Of a DNA stretch of 64,000 nt, positions 53,154 to 61,260 are shown in pieces. The notes beneath the pieces were generated by a model. The model worked only from the letters and a program-made list of their open reading frames with translations. It searched no databases and had not been told where the DNA came from. The stretch comes from Pseudobutyrivibrio xylanivorans (GTDB lineage Bacteria; Bacillota; Clostridia; Lachnospirales; Lachnospiraceae): the NCBI RefSeq assembly GCF_010906925.1, contig NZ_VTVE01000001.1, positions 496,001-560,000 of the forward strand, read 5' to 3'. Numbering within the stretch: the first letter of the stretch is position 1; every line of letters begins with the position of its first letter. A program made the translations under genes and the position numbers.

Positions 53154-54926
53154 ATGTCAATTATTCGAGCAAAAGAATTAGTTCATGAATATATTAGACG
53201 TGATGAAGAGGGCAATGTTGAAGCAATTCAGGTTGCCCTTGATCACGTTAATCTTAATGTAGAGCCAGGTCAGTTTATTTCCATTTTAGGACATAATGGT
53301 TCTGGTAAGTCTACTTTCGCTAAGCATATTAATGCGCTTCTTACACCTTCAGAGGGCACACTTTATGTAGATGGCATGAATGTGTCTGATGATGAGTATA
53401 CATTTGCAGTCCGTCAGACTGCAGGTATGGTTTTCCAGAATCCAGACAATCAGATAATTGCATCTGTAGTAGATGAGGACGTTGCTTTCGGTCCTGAGAA
53501 CATCGGTGTACCTACTGAACAGATTATTACAAGAGTTGAGAAGGCTCTTAAGATGGTGGGAATGTACAAATACAAGAGTCATTCTCCAAACAAGCTATCA
53601 GGCGGTCAAAAGCAGCGTGTAGCTATTGCTGGTGTTATGGCAATGGAGCCAAAGTGTATTATTTTGGATGAGCCGACAGCCATGCTTGACCCAGATGGTA
53701 GAGCAGATGTGCTTCAGGCTGTTCATACCCTCAATAAGGAAAAGGGCATTACAGTTATCCTTATTACCCATTACATGGAGGAGGTTGTAGACTCCGATTA
53801 TGTTTTTGTAATGGAAAAGGGTAAAGTTTTCATGGAGGGCAAGCCTCGTGAAATCTTTAAGGATGTTGATTTGCTTAAGCAGCACAGCCTTGATGTACCA
53901 CAGGTTACACTGCTTGCACATGAGCTTAGAAAAGCAGGAGTGAACCTTCCTGAATGTGTACTTACTAGAAAAGAATTGCTTGAGGCTTTAAAAGAAAACT
54001 ATGGCCATCTAATCAGAACTCAGTTAGGAGGAAAGTTAGATTTTCCAGAGAGCCATAAAAAGCAGAATAATCCAGCAGACAATGTGATGATTTTAGATCA
54101 TGTATCATATAAATACAGCCCAGGAACCAGCTATGAGGTTACAGCCTTAGATGACGTTAGCCTTAATATAAAAGAGGGTGAGTTCATCGGCATTATCGGT
54201 CATACTGGCTCTGGCAAGTCCACTCTTGTTCAGCATTTGAATGGACTTATTAAATCTACAGAGGGTTCTATTTATTATCGTGGTCAGGATATTTACGACA
54301 AGGATTACGATATTAGAGATCTTCGTACACAGGTAGGTATGGTATTCCAGTATCCTGAACATCAGCTTTTTGAGACAACAGTCTTCAAGGATGTTCAGTT
54401 TGGTCCTAAGAATCAGGGCCTTGATGAGAAGGAACAGATTAAAAGAGCCTATGAGGCCCTTGGTTTAGTAGGTCTTCCAGAGGAATTTTATCTGGCATCG
54501 CCATTTGAGCTTTCTGGTGGTCAAAAGAGACGTGCTGCTATTGCAGGGGTTATTGCAATGAAGCCAGCTGTTCTTATTTTGGATGAGCCAACAGCAGGTC
54601 TTGATCCAAAGGGTAGAGATGATATTTTAGGACTCATTTCCGATATGCATGAAAAGCGAGGAGATACAGTTATTTTAGTATCGCATTCCATGGAAGATGT
54701 GGCCAACTATGTAGATAGAATCATAGTAATGGATGGTGGCAAGCCAGTATATGATGGCACACCAAAGGAAGTATTTGCTCACTATAAAGAACTTGAAAAG
54801 ATAGGCCTTGCAGCGCCACAGGTTACTTATGTGATGAATGATTTAAAGGCTGCAGGTTTTGACGTAAAGACAGACGCCACTACAGTAGAAGAGGCAAAGG
54901 AAGAGATTTTATGTTGCGTGAAATAA
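53154..54926 (+). CDS. ecfA: ECF transporter ATPase, EcfA1-EcfA2 fusion
   Basis: Energy-coupling module of vitamin and metal uptake systems. The 590-residue chain contains two complete ABC ATPase domains that are normally two proteins. The first (about 1-285) has GHNGSGKST, LSGGQKQR and LDEPTAMLDPDGR; the second (about 303-590) has GHTGSGKST, LSGGQKRR and LDEPTAGLDPKGR. The Q-loops read VFQNPDNQ and VFQYPEHQ, as in EcfA1 and EcfA2. The reading frame is continuous through the join, so this is a true fusion. It overlaps ecfT by 16 bases. Confidence 0.95.
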   Translation: MSIIRAKELVHEYIRRDEEGNVEAIQVALDHVNLNVEPGQFISILGHNGSGKSTFAKHINALLTPSEGTLYVDGMNVSDDEYTFAVRQTAGMVFQNPDNQIIASVVDEDVAFGPENIGVPTEQIITRVEKALKMVGMYKYKSHSPNKLSGGQKQRVAIAGVMAMEPKCIILDEPTAMLDPDGRADVLQAVHTLNKEKGITVILITHYMEEVVDSDYVFVMEKGKVFMEGKPREIFKDVDLLKQHSLDVPQVTLLAHELRKAGVNLPECVLTRKELLEALKENYGHLIRTQLGGKLDFPESHKKQNNPADNVMILDHVSYKYSPGTSYEVTALDDVSLNIKEGEFIGIIGHTGSGKSTLVQHLNGLIKSTEGSIYYRGQDIYDKDYDIRDLRTQVGMVFQYPEHQLFETTVFKDVQFGPKNQGLDEKEQIKRAYEALGLVGLPEEFYLASPFELSGGQKRRAAIAGVIAMKPAVLILDEPTAGLDPKGRDDILGLISDMHEKRGDTVILVSHSMEDVANYVDRIIVMDGGKPVYDGTPKEVFAHYKELEKIGLAAPQVTYVMNDLKAAGFDVKTDATTVEEAKEEILCCVK

Positions 54927-55711
54927 CATTAGGACAATATTATCCAGCAGATTCAGTTCTTCACTCACTTGATCCTAGAGTGAAGCTGTTTTCTACGCTT
55001 GTTTTTATAATTACTCTGTTTGCTGCTAACAATGTGGTGTTATTTGCAATTGTTCTTGTGACTTTATTTGGAATTATCCGCATGAGCCATGTACCATTTT
55101 CATTTATGGTTAAGGGTCTTAAGTCTATCGTCATGCTTTTGATTATCGCTGGTCTTTTTAACCTGTTTTTGACACCGGGAAGGACCTTAGTTTCATTTTG
55201 GATTTTTTCTATTTCTGATGTAGGTCTAAAGAATGCAGTATTAATGACTAGTCGTATGATTATTTTAATTATTGGTACATCCATTCTTACACTTACAACA
55301 ACACCTAATCAGCTGACAGATGGTTTGGAGAAATCACTTGGATTCCTTAAGAAGGTAGGTGTTCCTGTCCATGAGATTTCTATGATGATGTCTATTGCCC
55401 TTAGATTTATTCCTATTTTGATTGAGGAGACAGATAAAATCATGAAGGCACAGATGGCTAGAGGTGCTGATTTTGAGACAGGTGGACTTATTAAAAAGGC
55501 TAAGAATATGGTGCCACTTTTAGTACCACTTTTTGTATCAGCTTTTCGTCGTGCCAATGATTTGTCTTACGCTATGGAGGCAAGATGCTATAATGGTGGT
55601 GAAGGCAGAACCAAAATGAAGCCACTTAAGTACAGCTCACTTGATCAGAGAGCTTACATTTGTATTGCAGCTTACACCATAGGATTTTTTGTTGTAAAAG
55701 GAATTTTGTAG
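54911..55711 (+). CDS. ecfT: ECF transporter transmembrane component
   Basis: A 266-residue membrane scaffold that couples the EcfA ATPases to separate substrate-binding S-components. About five membrane helices; coupling motifs ARGADF and ARCYNG lie in the C-terminal half. Starts inside the end of the ecfA gene, implying coupled translation. No S-component is adjacent, as expected for a shared (group II) ECF module used by several vitamins. Confidence 0.94.
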   Translation: MLREITLGQYYPADSVLHSLDPRVKLFSTLVFIITLFAANNVVLFAIVLVTLFGIIRMSHVPFSFMVKGLKSIVMLLIIAGLFNLFLTPGRTLVSFWIFSISDVGLKNAVLMTSRMIILIIGTSILTLTTTPNQLTDGLEKSLGFLKKVGVPVHEISMMMSIALRFIPILIEETDKIMKAQMARGADFETGGLIKKAKNMVPLLVPLFVSAFRRANDLSYAMEARCYNGGEGRTKMKPLKYSSLDQRAYICIAAYTIGFFVVKGIL

Positions 55712-55712
55712 A

Positions 55713-56447
55713 ATGCGAGTAATGATAGTGGTTGCCTATGATGGCAGCGGATATAGTGGCTGGCAGATTCAGCCCAATGGAGTGACAATAGAACAAAAGC
55801 TTAATGAGGCCCTTACAGATTTATTGCAAGAGCCTATTTCTATAATGGGAGCTAGCCGTACTGATGCAGGAGTTCATTCTCTTGGCAATGTGGCAGTGTT
55901 TGATACTAATTCTAGAATGCCTGCTGACAAAATTAGCTTTGCTCTCAATCAGAGATTGCCTGATGATATTGTGGTACAGTATTCATGTCAGGTTGATGAT
56001 GATTTTCATCCAAGATATGCCCCTTGTAGAAAGACATACGAGTATAAAATTTTAAATCGTAAAATGCCTGATCCTACAAAGCGCAAGGATACATTCCATT
56101 ATTACTATGATTTGGATGTGGAAAAGATGAACGAGGCAGCAGCCTATTTGATAGGCCAGCATGATTTTACTTCTTTTTCTTCTGTAAAAGCCCAGGTTAA
56201 ATCCCGTGTACGCACTATTTATACAGCTAGGGTTTATAAGGAGGACGATGTAATCCACATTTGTCTTACAGGTGACGGTTTCCTTTATAACATGGTTCGT
56301 ATTATTGCAGGTACCCTTATTAAGGTGGGGGCAGGCGAGATGGACCCAATGTATATGCTTGAAATATTCCGTGGACGCAACCGTGAATTGGCAGGTCCAA
56401 CTGCCCCTGCCCATGGTTTAACTATGATAGGTATCGAATATGAGTAA
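55713..56447 (+). CDS. truA: tRNA pseudouridine(38-40) synthase
   Basis: Makes pseudouridine in the anticodon arm of many tRNAs. The 244-residue protein has the catalytic Asp51 in GASRTDAGVHSLGNVAVF, YDGSGYSGWQIQPNGVTIE near the start, and GDGFLYNMVRIIAGTLIKVG near the end. It follows ecfT by one base. In many Firmicutes rplM-rpsI come next; here the trehalose genes stand between. Confidence 0.96.
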   Translation: MRVMIVVAYDGSGYSGWQIQPNGVTIEQKLNEALTDLLQEPISIMGASRTDAGVHSLGNVAVFDTNSRMPADKISFALNQRLPDDIVVQYSCQVDDDFHPRYAPCRKTYEYKILNRKMPDPTKRKDTFHYYYDLDVEKMNEAAAYLIGQHDFTSFSSVKAQVKSRVRTIYTARVYKEDDVIHICLTGDGFLYNMVRIIAGTLIKVGAGEMDPMYMLEIFRGRNRELAGPTAPAHGLTMIGIEYE

Positions 56448-56454
56448 TATATAA

Positions 56455-56538
56455 GCCTGTAGTTAACAATCTCTGAGGTCTCTGGAGAATGACATGTAGT
56501 CATCGAAAGAGACTCTCAGGATTGTTAACGTAACTGGC
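56455..56538 (+). repeat. AG/GTA hairpin family, copy H
   Basis: Outer stem GCCTGT/ACTGGC (one mismatch), AG/GTA loop, arm TTAACAATC/GATTGTTAA, CTGAG/CTCAG, GTCTCT/AGAGAC, ATGACATGTAGTCAT tip, trailing GG. It begins 8 bases after truA. Nearly identical to copy I, 30 bases downstream. Confidence 0.9.
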
Positions 56539-56567
56539 GGATTGATATCAAGTATTAGTAATGTATA

Positions 56568-56651
56568 GCCTGTAGATAACAATCTCTGAGGTCTCTGAAG
56601 AATGACGTGGAGTCATCGAAAGAGACTCTCAGGATTGTTACCGTAACAGGC
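56568..56651 (+). repeat. AG/GTA hairpin family, copy I
   Basis: Outer stem GCCTGT/ACAGGC perfect, AG/GTA loop, arm TAACAATC/GATTGTTA, same middle stem as copy H, tip ATGACGTGGAGTCAT. Its trailing GCGGAGG supplies the ribosome site of treR. A tandem duplicate of copy H together with the preceding TAGTAAT(G/A)TAT. Confidence 0.9.
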
Positions 56652-56660
56652 GGAGGTTTT

Positions 56661-57395
56661 ATGGCAAAAGCGAAGTATGAATCGATTTATAGAGATTTAA
56701 AACTTAAGATAGAAGACGAGGAATATGAGTACCAGAGTATTTTGCCATCGGAGAGTACTTTGGTGGGAGTATATGATTGTTCTAGAAATACGGTAAGACG
56801 TGCTCTGGCCCAGCTTGCAGAGATAGGCTATGTTCAGGCTATTAATGGTGTAGGTGTCAGAGTTATCTACCAGCCTTATGACAAGGCCAGCTTTATCATT
56901 GGTGGTATCGAGACATTTAAGGAGACTGCTGCTAGAAACAAGCTAAATAGTGACACTGAGGTAGTGATGTTTGCTGAGATAGTGGCAGACGCCAGAGTTG
57001 CTAAAAGAACTGGATTTGCTGAGGGGACTGAGCTCTACTACATCCAGAGACTTAGAAAGCTTGATGGCAAGCCATGTATTATGGATATCAATATGTTTGA
57101 CAAGTCAATTGTCACAGGCATTACTCCTGAGATTGCAGCAAAGTCCATCTATGACTACATCGAAAATGAGCTGAAGATGGAGATAGGCATGAGTAAGCGT
57201 AAGATGACAGTAGAGAGAGTCACTGAGGTGGATTCAAAATACCTAAGCCTTGGGGATTACAATTGTCTTGCGGTTGTCACTAGCCAGACATTTAATGGAA
57301 TGGGTATTATGTTTGAATATACCCAGTCTCGACATGTGCCTGAGTATTTCTGCTTCATGGACACAGCTGTCCGCAGTGATACAACAAATAAATAG
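56661..57395 (+). CDS. treR: GntR/UTRA transcriptional regulator, TreR-like
   Basis: A 244-residue regulator with an N-terminal GntR winged helix (about 1-72, ESTLVGVYDCSRNTVRRALAQLAEIGYVQAINGVGVRV) and a C-terminal UTRA effector domain (about 90-235). In B. subtilis, TreR of this class senses trehalose 6-phosphate. Its place before the trehalose PTS and hydrolase genes, and twin palindromes in the next promoter, support the role. An in-frame GTG at 56607 lies within repeat I and should be rejected; GCGGAGG sets the ATG at 56661. Confidence 0.88.
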   Translation: MAKAKYESIYRDLKLKIEDEEYEYQSILPSESTLVGVYDCSRNTVRRALAQLAEIGYVQAINGVGVRVIYQPYDKASFIIGGIETFKETAARNKLNSDTEVVMFAEIVADARVAKRTGFAEGTELYYIQRLRKLDGKPCIMDINMFDKSIVTGITPEIAAKSIYDYIENELKMEIGMSKRKMTVERVTEVDSKYLSLGDYNCLAVVTSQTFNGMGIMFEYTQSRHVPEYFCFMDTAVRSDTTNK

Positions 57396-57401
57396 ACTTA
57401 T

Positions 57402-57431
57402 AAAAGTATCTAGCATTGCTAGGTACTTTTT
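57402..57431 (+). terminator. Terminator after treR
   Basis: AAAAGTATCTAGC pairs with GCTAGGTACTTTT around an ATT loop and is followed by TTTTTG, so treR is a separate unit from treP. Confidence 0.9.
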
Positions 57432-57482
57432 GTGTTTTAGGGGATTTTGAAATTATAAGGTAAGAATTTTTTATGAAATATA

Positions 57483-57511
57483 TTGACCTGTTTAAACAGC
57501 TGTGATATAAA
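57483..57511 (+). promoter_or_regulatory. Promoter of treP-treA
   Basis: TTGACC (57483-57488), 17-base spacer, TATAAA (57506-57511). Overlapped by one operator and followed by another, as expected for a repressed sugar operon. Confidence 0.85.
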
Positions 57512-57538
57512 ATAACTATGAGACCTGTTTAAACAGGT
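57486..57538. promoter_or_regulatory. Twin palindromic operators, probable TreR sites
   Basis: Site 1 (57488-57499) is CTGTTTAAACAG, overlapping the -35 and spacer. Site 2 (57523-57538) is the perfect 16-bp palindrome ACCTGTTTAAACAGGT, just downstream of the expected transcription start. Centres are 37 bases apart. Both share ACCTGTTTAAACAG, which fits a GntR-family dimer. Site 1 bound would block RNA polymerase; site 2 would act as a roadblock. Confidence 0.82.
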
Positions 57539-57574
57539 TAGCGTGTGAAGTATTTATAGAAAAAGGAGATTGTC

Positions 57575-59410
57575 ATGGGAAAATTTACAGAGGAAAGCAA
57601 GCAATTACTCGATTTGATTGGCGGAAAGAGTAATATTGCAGCAGTATCACACTGTGTTACGAGAATGAGATTTGCTCTCAATGACCCTGCAAAGGCTGAT
57701 ATTAAGGGAATTGAGAAAATCAAAGGTGTGAAAGGTACATTTACTCAGGCTGGACAGTTCCAGGTTATTATTGGTCAGGAAGTTCAGGAATTCTACAATG
57801 ATTTCGTTGCAGTAGCAGGAGTAGAGGGAGTTTCTAAGGACCAGGTTAAAAAGGCAGCTAAGAAGAATCAGAATCTTCTTCAGCAGATTATGTCTTCAAT
57901 CGCAGAAATTTTTGCTCCAATTATTCCAGCTCTTGTAGTCGGAGGTTTGATTTTAGGTTTTAGAAATGTAATTGGTGAAATCGATTTTGGTAATGGCACT
58001 ATCGTTTCACAGTCACAGTTCTGGGCAGGTGTCCATAGTTTCTTATGGCTTATAGGTGAGGCTATTTTCCATATGTTACCTGTTGGTATCTGCTGGTCTA
58101 TTACAAAGAAGATGGGTACAACTCAGATTCTTGGTATTGTACTTGGTTGTACACTTGTATCTGGTCAGCTCCTTAACGCTTATGGCGTTGCAGGTGCAGC
58201 AGCTGATGCTATTCCAAAGTGGGATTTTGGTTTTGCACAGGTTAACATGATTGGTTATCAGGCACAGGTAATTCCAGCTATTCTTGCAGGCTTTTGCCTT
58301 GTGTTCCTTGAGAAGTTCTTTACAAAGATTTGTCCAAAGGTAATATCAATGATTGTTGTGCCATTCTTCTCACTAGTACTTGCAGTTATGGCATCACACT
58401 TTATTTTAGGACCTATCGGTTGGAAGATTGGCTCATGGATTTCAGCAGGTGTTCACGCTGGTCTTACAAGTTCAGTTAACTGGTTGTTTGCAGGCGTATT
58501 TGGTATGTTCTATGCACCACTTGTTATCACTGGCCTTCACCATATGACAAATGCCATTGATACACAGCTTGTTGCTGATTTCGGTGGTACAATACTGTGG
58601 CCAATGATTGCACTTTCAAACATTGCTCAGGGTTCTGCAGTTTTAGGTATGATTTTCCTTCAGAAGAAGAATACAAAGACTCAGGAAGTTTCTATTCCAG
58701 CATGTATCTCATGTTACCTTGGCGTAACAGAGCCAGCTATGTTCGGTGTTAACTTAAAATATGGATTCCCATTCTTTAGCGCCATGATTGGTTCATGTAT
58801 CGCAGCTATCATTTCTGTAGGTAGCGGAGTTATGGCAAATTCAATTGGTGTAGGTGGTATCCCTGGAATTCTTTCAATCCAGACAAGATATATGCTTATT
58901 TTTGCAATTTGCATGCTGGTTGCTATTATTGTTCCATTTGTGCTCACAGTTGTTGTTGGCAAGAAGAGACTTACAACAGAAGATATATACGGCGAGAGTG
59001 AAGACGAGGAAACAGAAGAAGTAATAAAGGTTGCAGATGTTGATTTAACAACAGTTGTAGCAGGAAAGGTTATTCCACTTGAGCAGGTTGAGGATGAGGT
59101 TTTCTCTAAGAAGCTTATGGGTGATGGAATTGCTATTATTCCAGATGAAGAAGTAGTTCATGCTCCAGCTGATGGCGTTATTGCAGTTACAATGGATGAC
59201 AGCAGACACGCAATTGGAATGAAGCTTGATAAGGGGGGAGAGGTATTGATACATGTAGGTATCGATACAGTTCAGATGAACGGCGCTGGTTTTGAATATT
59301 TGGTAGAGAAGAATCAGGCAGTAAAGGCCGGCCAGCCACTTCTTAAATTTAGTAAAAAGGAGATTGCAGCAGCAGGCAAGGCTGACACAGTAGTCTGCGT
59401 TGTAATGTAA
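57575..59410 (+). CDS. treP: Trehalose-type PTS permease, EIIBCA fusion
   Basis: Imports and phosphorylates trehalose (or a related glucoside). The 611-residue protein has an EIIB domain with phospho-Cys27 (SHCVTRMRF), an EIIC membrane domain (about 105-450, several helices; GLHHMTNAIDTQL and CYLGVTEPAMFGVNLKYGFP), and a C-terminal EIIA(Glc)-type domain (about 480-611) with phospho-His560 in LIHVGIDTV. Having its own EIIA makes it independent of a shared one. Regulated by the operators upstream. Sucrose or other glucosides cannot be fully excluded. Confidence 0.88.
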   Translation: MGKFTEESKQLLDLIGGKSNIAAVSHCVTRMRFALNDPAKADIKGIEKIKGVKGTFTQAGQFQVIIGQEVQEFYNDFVAVAGVEGVSKDQVKKAAKKNQNLLQQIMSSIAEIFAPIIPALVVGGLILGFRNVIGEIDFGNGTIVSQSQFWAGVHSFLWLIGEAIFHMLPVGICWSITKKMGTTQILGIVLGCTLVSGQLLNAYGVAGAAADAIPKWDFGFAQVNMIGYQAQVIPAILAGFCLVFLEKFFTKICPKVISMIVVPFFSLVLAVMASHFILGPIGWKIGSWISAGVHAGLTSSVNWLFAGVFGMFYAPLVITGLHHMTNAIDTQLVADFGGTILWPMIALSNIAQGSAVLGMIFLQKKNTKTQEVSIPACISCYLGVTEPAMFGVNLKYGFPFFSAMIGSCIAAIISVGSGVMANSIGVGGIPGILSIQTRYMLIFAICMLVAIIVPFVLTVVVGKKRLTTEDIYGESEDEETEEVIKVADVDLTTVVAGKVIPLEQVEDEVFSKKLMGDGIAIIPDEEVVHAPADGVIAVTMDDSRHAIGMKLDKGGEVLIHVGIDTVQMNGAGFEYLVEKNQAVKAGQPLLKFSKKEIAAAGKADTVVCVVM

Positions 59411-59419
59411 GGCAGTTAA

Positions 59420-61057
59420 ATGTTAGATTTCAAAGATAAAGTTGTTTATCAAATATATCCTAGATCATTTTATGACACCAATGGAGATGGCTTTGGAGAT
59501 TTAAAGGGTATCACAGCTAAGCTTGATTATCTAAAAGAGCTTGGGGTAGATTTCCTTTGGATTACACCTTTTTTCATTTCTCCTCAGAGGGATAATGGCT
59601 ATGATATTGCTGATTATCGCCAGATTGATCCACGATTTGGCACTATGGAAGATTTTGAAGAACTATCAAGTGAAGCTAAGAAACGGGGCATAGGCATAAT
59701 GCTTGATATGGTTTTCAATCACACTTCCACAGAGCATCAGTGGTTTCAAAAGGCTATTTCTGGGGACGAGAAATACATCAATTACTACAAGTTTGTGGAT
59801 GGAACAAGAGATTGTCCACCTACAAACTGGGTGTCAAAGTTTGGTGGCAATGCTTGGGAATATGTAGATAGCCTGAATAAATGGTATTTACACTTGTTTG
59901 ATGTAACTCAGGCAGACCTTAACTGGGACAATCCAGAGGTTAGAGATGAGCTAAAGGATATCATCAGATTTTGGAAGGCAAAGGGGGTTAGCGGATTTAG
60001 ATTTGATGTAATTAACCTAATATCAAAGCCTGAGAATCTGGAGAATGATTATGAGGGTGATGGTAGAAGATTCTATACTGACGGTCCACGAGTTCATGAG
60101 TTTTTAAAGGAACTGGTGGCAGATACTGGTATAGCTGACATGATAACAGTAGGGGAAATGTCATCTACCACAATAGATAACTGCATAAAGTATTCTAATC
60201 CATCAGAAAAAGAGCTTTCCATGGTATTCAGCTTCCATCATCTTAAGGTGGATTACAAAAATGGAAACAAGTGGGAGCTTATGCCTTATGACAAATCTGC
60301 TCTTAAAAAGCTGTTTAAGGATTGGCAGGAACAGATGTCAAAAAATGGCGGCTGGAATGCAGTCTTTTGGACTAACCACGACCAGCCTCGCACCATTTCT
60401 CGATTTGGTAACGAGGAAAAGTACTGGAAGGAATCGGGCAAGCTTTTTGCCGGTATTATCCACTTTATGAGAGGTACTCCTTATATTTACCAGGGAGAGG
60501 AGATTGGAATGTTAAACACTCACTTTACTGACATTAGCCAGTATCGCGATGTGGAAAGCCTGAATTATTTCAAGATTTTGCAGGAGGAAGGGAAGTCTTC
60601 TGATGAGGCTCTTGCTATTATTAATGAGCGCTCTAGAGACAACTGCCGTACACCAATGCAGTGGGATTCCTCAGCAAATGATGGATTTACAACAGGCACA
60701 CCTTGGATTGAAGTTCCAGAGTATGGCAAGCATATTACTGCAGAGTCCCAGATAAATGATGAGACATCTATCTTTTCATTCTACAAGAAGCTGATTTATC
60801 TCAGAAAAGAGTACAAGATTATCTCAGATGGAGGAATCTCATTTGATGAGAGCCCTGAGGAGATAATAAGCTATGAGAGAAAATTAGGGGATAAAGTCCT
60901 TAAGGTTGTTGGAAATCTATCTGAAAATGAAGCTGATTATAGCTGGTCAGATGAAGGATATGACAGACTGATAGGCAATTATGACAGCGCAGTAAATTCA
61001 ACTAAGGGGCAGATAAAACTTAGACCTTATGAGTTTGCTGTATTTAAAAATTTCTAG
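59420..61057 (+). CDS. treA: GH13 trehalose-6-phosphate hydrolase (alpha-glucosidase family)
   Basis: Predicted to split trehalose 6-phosphate into glucose and glucose 6-phosphate. The 545-residue GH13 barrel has nucleophile Asp196 (GFRFDVINL), acid/base Glu246 (TVGEMSS), third carboxylate Asp321 (TNHDQPR), and the early motifs YQIYPRSFYDTNGDGFGDLKG and DMVFNHTS. The sequence alone could also fit oligo-1,6-glucosidase; pairing with the trehalose-type PTS nine bases upstream decides the name. Followed by a terminator. Confidence 0.87.
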   Translation: MLDFKDKVVYQIYPRSFYDTNGDGFGDLKGITAKLDYLKELGVDFLWITPFFISPQRDNGYDIADYRQIDPRFGTMEDFEELSSEAKKRGIGIMLDMVFNHTSTEHQWFQKAISGDEKYINYYKFVDGTRDCPPTNWVSKFGGNAWEYVDSLNKWYLHLFDVTQADLNWDNPEVRDELKDIIRFWKAKGVSGFRFDVINLISKPENLENDYEGDGRRFYTDGPRVHEFLKELVADTGIADMITVGEMSSTTIDNCIKYSNPSEKELSMVFSFHHLKVDYKNGNKWELMPYDKSALKKLFKDWQEQMSKNGGWNAVFWTNHDQPRTISRFGNEEKYWKESGKLFAGIIHFMRGTPYIYQGEEIGMLNTHFTDISQYRDVESLNYFKILQEEGKSSDEALAIINERSRDNCRTPMQWDSSANDGFTTGTPWIEVPEYGKHITAESQINDETSIFSFYKKLIYLRKEYKIISDGGISFDESPEEIISYERKLGDKVLKVVGNLSENEADYSWSDEGYDRLIGNYDSAVNSTKGQIKLRPYEFAVFKNF

Positions 61058-61065
61058 TATAATGG

Positions 61066-61090
61066 GGGTGCTTTCGGCACCCTCTTTTTT
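61066..61090 (+). terminator. Terminator after treA
   Basis: GGGTGC-TTTCG-GCACCC stem, followed by TCTTTTTT. Confidence 0.92.
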
Positions 61091-61103
61091 ATTCATTTTC
61101 TTG

Positions 61104-61132
61104 TTGACGAAAGCTAATTCCTATTGTAAAAT
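61104..61132 (+). promoter_or_regulatory. Promoter of rplM-rpsI
   Basis: TTGACG (61104-61109), 17-base spacer, TAAAAT (61127-61132). A strong sigma-A match, directly after the treA terminator. Confidence 0.85.
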
Positions 61133-61138
61133 GTAACG

Positions 61139-61254
61139 GTTGATGTAGTAAGGTAACTTGCGTCCATTAGCCCGGAGGCGAGTTTTACTATAATTATCCA
61201 TGCAGGTGCCCGGACATCACCGGCTTGGAGCTTTAGATTTATTTAAGGAGGAAT
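61139..61254 (+). promoter_or_regulatory. Probable ribosomal protein L13 leader
   Basis: The leader of about 120 bases before rplM contains a compact fold at 61198-61235: CCATGCAGGTGCCCGGACATCACC followed by GGCTTGGAGC, with GGTG/CACC and CCGG/CCGG pairings. Firmicutes rplM-rpsI transcripts usually carry an L13 autoregulatory leader at this spot. Assignment rests on position and fold. Confidence 0.6.
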
Positions 61255-61260
61255 TCTCAA

